Shown here piece after piece: positions 5,106-7,989 of a stretch of 7,989 nt of DNA. Where the stretch lies: NCBI GenBank assembly GCA_020625635.1, contig JAHLBL010000068.1, positions 1-7,989 on the forward strand, in the 5' to 3' direction. Origin of the DNA: a bacterium. Lineage in GTDB: Bacteria; Bacillota; Clostridia; Oscillospirales; Acutalibacteraceae. A program made the translations under genes and the position numbers. The notes beneath the pieces are model-generated. The model was not told the DNA's origin. It saw nothing but the letters and a program-made list of their open reading frames with translations, and did not search any database. Every line of letters begins with the position of its first letter. The stretch's first letter is position 1.

Positions 5106-6275
5106 TCAGATTTTCTTTCGGCTCTGACTGCCGATCCTGATTTTCGCCTTATCCATATCGCGTTCCTGATTATACATTACGCTCTGTATCAGCCCGATAC
5201 TCACCATCATACTCATAACCGACGAGCCGCCCGCGCTGAAGAAGGGGAGGGTTATGCCGATTACGGGCACAAGTCCAAGCACCATTCCGATGTTGATGAT
5301 CGTCTGCGAGGCGATCATAGCGAAAACGCCGTAGCAGATGTAAGAGCCCTTTCTGTCGTAGGCGTTCTTGCCGTTTATCAGGATCCTTATGACTATAGCA
5401 ACAAGTATAGCTAAAAGTATAATACAGCCGACATATCCGAATTCCTCGCCCGCGACCGAGAAGATGAAGTCGTTTTCCTGTTCGGGGACTATGCCGTACT
5501 CGACGCGGCTGCCGTTGTAAAGTCCCGCACCCGTGACCTGTCCCGAGGCAATCGACACCTTGCTCTGGTACTGCTGCCAGCCGTAATTCGTCAGAGCGTT
5601 GCCGTCGAGGTCGAACAGCGCCATTATCCTGTTCCTGTGCTCGTCGTTGAGGAAGAAGCTCCACAGCAGAGGCAGCCCTGCCGCGATACCCGCTCCGAGC
5701 ACTATAAAGTACCTCGCCTGAACGCCCGCGAGAAACGACATAACTACCGCGATAATAAGGAAAATAAGCACAGCGCCGTCGTCGCCCTGCATATGGATCA
5801 GCACGATCGGCACTCCTACGTGCACGAGCAGGCTCATAACGCCCGTAAAGGTCTTTATCCTGTCGAGCTCCTCAAGAAAGCACAGGTGCTTCGTAAAGGT
5901 GATGATAAAGCAGATTTTAATGAACTCCGACGGCTGAAAGCTGAATCCGCCCGGCAGTTTTATCCACGCGGTGTCGTCGGTGCCCTTTACCTGAACGCCG
6001 AACAGGAATACCATAGCCGCCAGCGCGAAGCCCACGCCCGCGAAGAACCACCATTTCTTGACGATGAAGTTGTAATCCACGAGCGAGATAAGAACGGCGA
6101 TCATAACCCCTATAACAAGAGCGATAGATTGGGTGAGAAGATAGTTGTAGCTGCCCGCGCGCTGCATATCGCTTATGAGCAGCAGACTGTACACGGTAGC
6201 CGCCGCGACGAGCGCCCAGAGCGCCATATCCGCCTTTGAAAAATAGATTTTTAAGTTTTCACGGATGTTTCCCAA
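5106..6275 (-). CDS. rodA: RodA-type SEDS peptidoglycan glycosyltransferase
   Basis: A 389-residue polytopic membrane protein of the FtsW/RodA/SpoVE (SEDS) family, with about ten hydrophobic segments, which polymerises lipid II into glycan strands with a class B PBP partner. RodA is favoured over FtsW by HRNRIMALFDLDGNALTNYG followed by QQYQSK.SIASGQ, closely matching the RodA pattern YQ.RI..LLDP...G.GY...QSKIAIGSG. Other motifs: W-I-K-L-P-G-G-F-S-F-Q-P-S-E-F at 104-118, GDDGAVLIF at 164-172, VPEQENDFIF at 263-272 containing the catalytic-candidate Asp269, and NIGMVLGLVPVIGITLPFF at 328-346. Oddities: the usual H-T before the Asp is Glu267-Asn268, and the S-Y-G-G-S-S box is SAGGSS with Ala348. 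The start is a TTG at 6275-6273 with a purine-rich AAGGAAGGCGGGTGA upstream; the next in-frame Met (residue 17) would cut into the conserved N-terminus. It stands alone, convergent with cdaR and divergent from fhs. Confidence 0.9.
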   Translation of the reverse strand: MGNIRENLKIYFSKADMALWALVAAATVYSLLLISDMQRAGSYNYLLTQSIALVIGVMIAVLISLVDYNFIVKKWWFFAGVGFALAAMVFLFGVQVKGTDDTAWIKLPGGFSFQPSEFIKICFIITFTKHLCFLEELDRIKTFTGVMSLLVHVGVPIVLIHMQGDDGAVLIFLIIAVVMSFLAGVQARYFIVLGAGIAAGLPLLWSFFLNDEHRNRIMALFDLDGNALTNYGWQQYQSKVSIASGQVTGAGLYNGSRVEYGIVPEQENDFIFSVAGEEFGYVGCIILLAILVAIVIRILINGKNAYDRKGSYICYGVFAMIASQTIINIGMVLGLVPVIGITLPFFSAGGSSVMSMMVSIGLIQSVMYNQERDMDKAKIRIGSQSRKKI

Positions 6276-6295
6276 TTTATCACCCGCCTTCCTTT

Positions 6296-6325
6296 TTGTG
6301 ATATAATACCATATTATTATATAAA
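6296..6325 (+). promoter_or_regulatory. candidate fhs promoter
   Basis: TTGTGA (6296-6301) and TATAAA (6320-6325) with an 18-nt spacer would give a leader of roughly 90 nt before fhs. It overlaps the rodA promoter on the other strand, so the two would compete for polymerase. TATGAT (6381-6386) is an alternative -10 but lacks a good -35. The region is very AT-rich, so chance matches are likely. Confidence 0.3.
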
Positions 6326-6344
6326 ATTATCACGTTAATATCAA
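6316..6344 (-). promoter_or_regulatory. sigma-A promoter of rodA
   Basis: On the minus strand TTGATA (6344-6339) and a consensus TATAAT (6321-6316) are separated by 17 nt. The predicted start is about 35 nt before the TTG start codon of rodA, a normal leader length. This is one of the two best promoter matches in the window. Confidence 0.8.
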
Positions 6345-6371
6345 GCATATTTTCAAATAAGAATATTTTGC

Positions 6372-6411
6372 GGCTTATTATATGATAAAATAAGCCTTAA
6401 TAATCTTAAGG
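6372..6411 (+). promoter_or_regulatory. overlapping hairpins in the fhs leader
   Basis: Hairpin A: GGCTTATT (6372-6379) pairs with AATAAGCC (6389-6396), 8 bp, 9-nt loop. Hairpin B: CCTTAA (6395-6400) pairs with TTAAGG (6406-6411), 6 bp, 5-nt loop, covering the AAGGG SD of fhs. The two share bases 6395-6396, so they cannot both form fully. There is no U-tract after A. Whether this regulates translation is inference. Confidence 0.35.
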
Positions 6412-6424
6412 GATGTGAGTTATT

Positions 6425-7989
6425 TTGTTAACTGATATTGAGATCGCTCAGCAGGCTGATCTGCTTCCAATCAAAGAAATCGCCGATAAGCTCGGCATCA
6501 AGGAAACCGAACTCGAGCCATACGGCAGATACAAGGCTAAGCTCTCGGACGAGCTTGCCGAGAGATTGCAGTCAAAGCCCGACGGTAAGCTTATTCTCGT
6601 TACGGCTATTAACCCGACTCCCGCGGGAGAAGGCAAGACCACAACGACGGCTGGACTCGGTCAGGCTATGGCTAAAATCGGTAAGAACGCCATCATCGCC
6701 CTCAGAGAGCCCTCTCTCGGACCTGTATTCGGTATCAAGGGCGGCGCCGCGGGCGGCGGATACGCTCAGGTTCTCCCGATGGAGGATATCAACCTTCACT
6801 TTACGGGAGATATGCACGCTATCACAGCCGCCAACAACCTCTGCTGTGCTATGCTCGATAACCATATTCAGCAGGGCAACGAGCTCGGTATCGACCCGAG
6901 AAGGATTCTCATCAAGCGCTGTCTTGATATGAACGACAGAGCCCTCAGAAACGTTATCGTCGGTCTCGGCGGCAAGGTAAACGGCGTTCCGCGCGAGGAT
7001 CACTTTATCATCACGGTTGCTTCCGAGGTTATGGCTATTCTCTGTCTTGCGGACGATATCGACGACCTCAAGAAGCGTCTCGGAAATATTCTTGTCGCCT
7101 ATAATTACGGCGGCGAGCCCGTTTACGCGAGAGACCTCAAGGCTGACGGCGCTATGACCGTTCTGCTCAAGGACGCGATCAAGCCAAATCTTGTCCAGAC
7201 GCTTGAGGGTACGCCTGCTGTTATGCACGGCGGTCCTTTTGCGAATATTGCCCACGGCTGCAACTCCGTCCGCGCTACAAAGCTCGCGCTTAAGCTCGCG
7301 GATTACTGCATTACGGAGGCAGGCTTCGGCTCTGACCTCGGCGCTGAGAAGTTCCTCGACATAAAGTGCCGCTACGCCGGACTTAAACCGAGCGCGATCG
7401 TTCTTGTCGCTACTGCGAGAGCTCTTAAATACAATGCTGGAGTTCCCAAGACAGAGTGCGGTACGCCCAATCTCGAAGCGCTTAAAAACGGTATCTGCAA
7501 CCTCGGCGTTCATATCGAGAATATGAGAAAGTACGGCGTCCCCGTTGTTGTAGCTATCAACCGCTTCCTCACAGACTCCGCTGAGGAGCTCGCTTATATC
7601 GAGCAGTACTGTAAGGAGAAGGGCGCTGATTTTGCGCTGTCCGATGTATTCGCCAACGGCGGCGAGGGTGGTAAGGCTCTTGCCGAGAAGGTCGTCGAGG
7701 CAGTCGAGAAGCCGTCCGATTTCAGCCCGATCTATCCGCTCGACCTCACGGTCAAGGAGAAGATCGAGGCGATTGCCACAAAGATTTACGGCGCTAAGGG
7801 CGTTAATTATACAACACAGGCTGAGAAAGCGATCAAAGAGGTTCAGAGCCTCGGCGGCGACAAGCTTCCCGTCTGTATCGCGAAAACTCAGTATTCACTC
7901 TCGGACGATCCGACTTTACTCGGCGCGCCGAAGGACTTCAATATCACCGTAAGGAATGTTTCGCTCTCCAACGGCGCGGGCTTCGTTGT
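6425..7989 (+). CDS. fhs: formate-tetrahydrofolate ligase (partial, runs off the window)
   Basis: An open frame of 521 codons to the right edge; the family is about 556 residues, so some 35 C-terminal residues are missing. The enzyme is cytoplasmic and uses ATP to join formate to tetrahydrofolate, giving 10-formyl-THF for purine synthesis and one-carbon metabolism, and the Wood-Ljungdahl methyl branch in acetogens. Motifs: N-terminal TDIEIAQ, Y-G-R-Y-K-A-K-L near residue 39, the ATP-binding loop PTPAGEGKTTTT at 64-75 with Lys71, REPSLGP from 94, FGIKGGAAGGGY at 102-113, LHFTGDMHAI from 124, GFGSDLGAEKF from 300, and VVVAINRF at 374-381. The start is TTG at 6425: an in-frame TGA lies at 6416-6418, the next in-frame ATG is about 80 codons in, and the family N-terminus begins here. 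AAGGG (6408-6412) is the likely SD, at a rather long distance of 12 nt. No other one-carbon gene is visible nearby. Confidence 0.97.
   Translation, partial: MLTDIEIAQQADLLPIKEIADKLGIKETELEPYGRYKAKLSDELAERLQSKPDGKLILVTAINPTPAGEGKTTTTAGLGQAMAKIGKNAIIALREPSLGPVFGIKGGAAGGGYAQVLPMEDINLHFTGDMHAITAANNLCCAMLDNHIQQGNELGIDPRRILIKRCLDMNDRALRNVIVGLGGKVNGVPREDHFIITVASEVMAILCLADDIDDLKKRLGNILVAYNYGGEPVYARDLKADGAMTVLLKDAIKPNLVQTLEGTPAVMHGGPFANIAHGCNSVRATKLALKLADYCITEAGFGSDLGAEKFLDIKCRYAGLKPSAIVLVATARALKYNAGVPKTECGTPNLEALKNGICNLGVHIENMRKYGVPVVVAINRFLTDSAEELAYIEQYCKEKGADFALSDVFANGGEGGKALAEKVVEAVEKPSDFSPIYPLDLTVKEKIEAIATKIYGAKGVNYTTQAEKAIKEVQSLGGDKLPVCIAKTQYSLSDDPTLLGAPKDFNITVRNVSLSNGAGFV

Noticed and set aside
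5637..6239. Plus-strand open frame (200 codons) opposite rodA
   Set aside because: Its product is rich in His, Arg and Glu, as expected for the antisense of a hydrophobic membrane protein gene; there is no domain and no start signal.
6301..6424. Riboswitch (for example a THF or guanidine type) upstream of fhs
   Set aside because: Only two small AT-rich stems are present; I see no conserved multi-helix core of a known riboswitch class.
6572..7513. Long minus-strand open frame (313 codons) opposite fhs
   Set aside because: It lies wholly antisense to a well-conserved fhs, has no recognisable domain and no convincing SD; the length comes from the codon pattern of the real gene.

Overview
The window looks like a chromosomal stretch of a low-to-mid GC Gram-positive bacterium, most likely a Clostridia member of the Ruminococcus/Oscillospiraceae type. 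This is an inference. It rests on the AG-rich Shine-Dalgarno (SD) sequences, a CdaA-CdaR pair, a DUF3343 gene coupled to a class V aminotransferase, a clostridial-looking formate-tetrahydrofolate ligase, and sigma-A-type promoters. There are no transposases, phage genes, CRISPR arrays, tRNAs or rRNAs. Coding density is high and all the genes look like housekeeping genes.

Layout. Positions 1-1080 hold the end of dapA and a complete dapB, the two consecutive steps that commit aspartate semialdehyde to diaminopimelate and lysine. They are followed by a perfect GC-rich hairpin, a roughly 110-bp palindromic intergenic repeat and a U-tailed terminator (1090-1281). Positions 1342-2714 hold a two-gene unit with its own likely promoter: a 72-residue DUF3343 (putative Se/S carrier) protein, then a cysteine-desulfurase-like PLP enzyme only 2 nt downstream. 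Positions 2718-4959 hold a strong promoter, cdaA (membrane diadenylate cyclase) and cdaR (its YbbR-repeat partner), overlapping by 11 nt. Positions 4960-5105 form a convergent intergenic gap with two hairpins and a fragment of the same repeat family. Positions 5106-6275 on the minus strand encode a RodA-type SEDS glycosyltransferase. A 149-bp divergent intergenic region follows, and from 6425 to the window edge runs fhs (formate-tetrahydrofolate ligase). It is truncated by the window after about 521 residues.

How the genes fit together. dapA/dapB (the diaminopimelate precursor), cdaA/cdaR (c-di-AMP, linked to wall and osmotic homeostasis in Firmicutes) and rodA (peptidoglycan polymerisation for elongation) share a cell-envelope theme, though they sit in separate transcription units. 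The DUF3343/desulfurase pair concerns sulfur or selenium mobilisation, and fhs concerns one-carbon folate metabolism.

The most interesting signals are non-coding. First, a 10-bp perfect inverted repeat has one arm inside the cdaA promoter spacer and the other covering the cdaA SD, so only read-through transcripts would carry both arms. Second, overlapping hairpins lie in the fhs leader, one covering its SD. Third, the sequences downstream of dapB and downstream of rodA share a hairpin / repeat / GCTGCTC-hairpin layout. I found no convincing evidence of a new multi-gene system.
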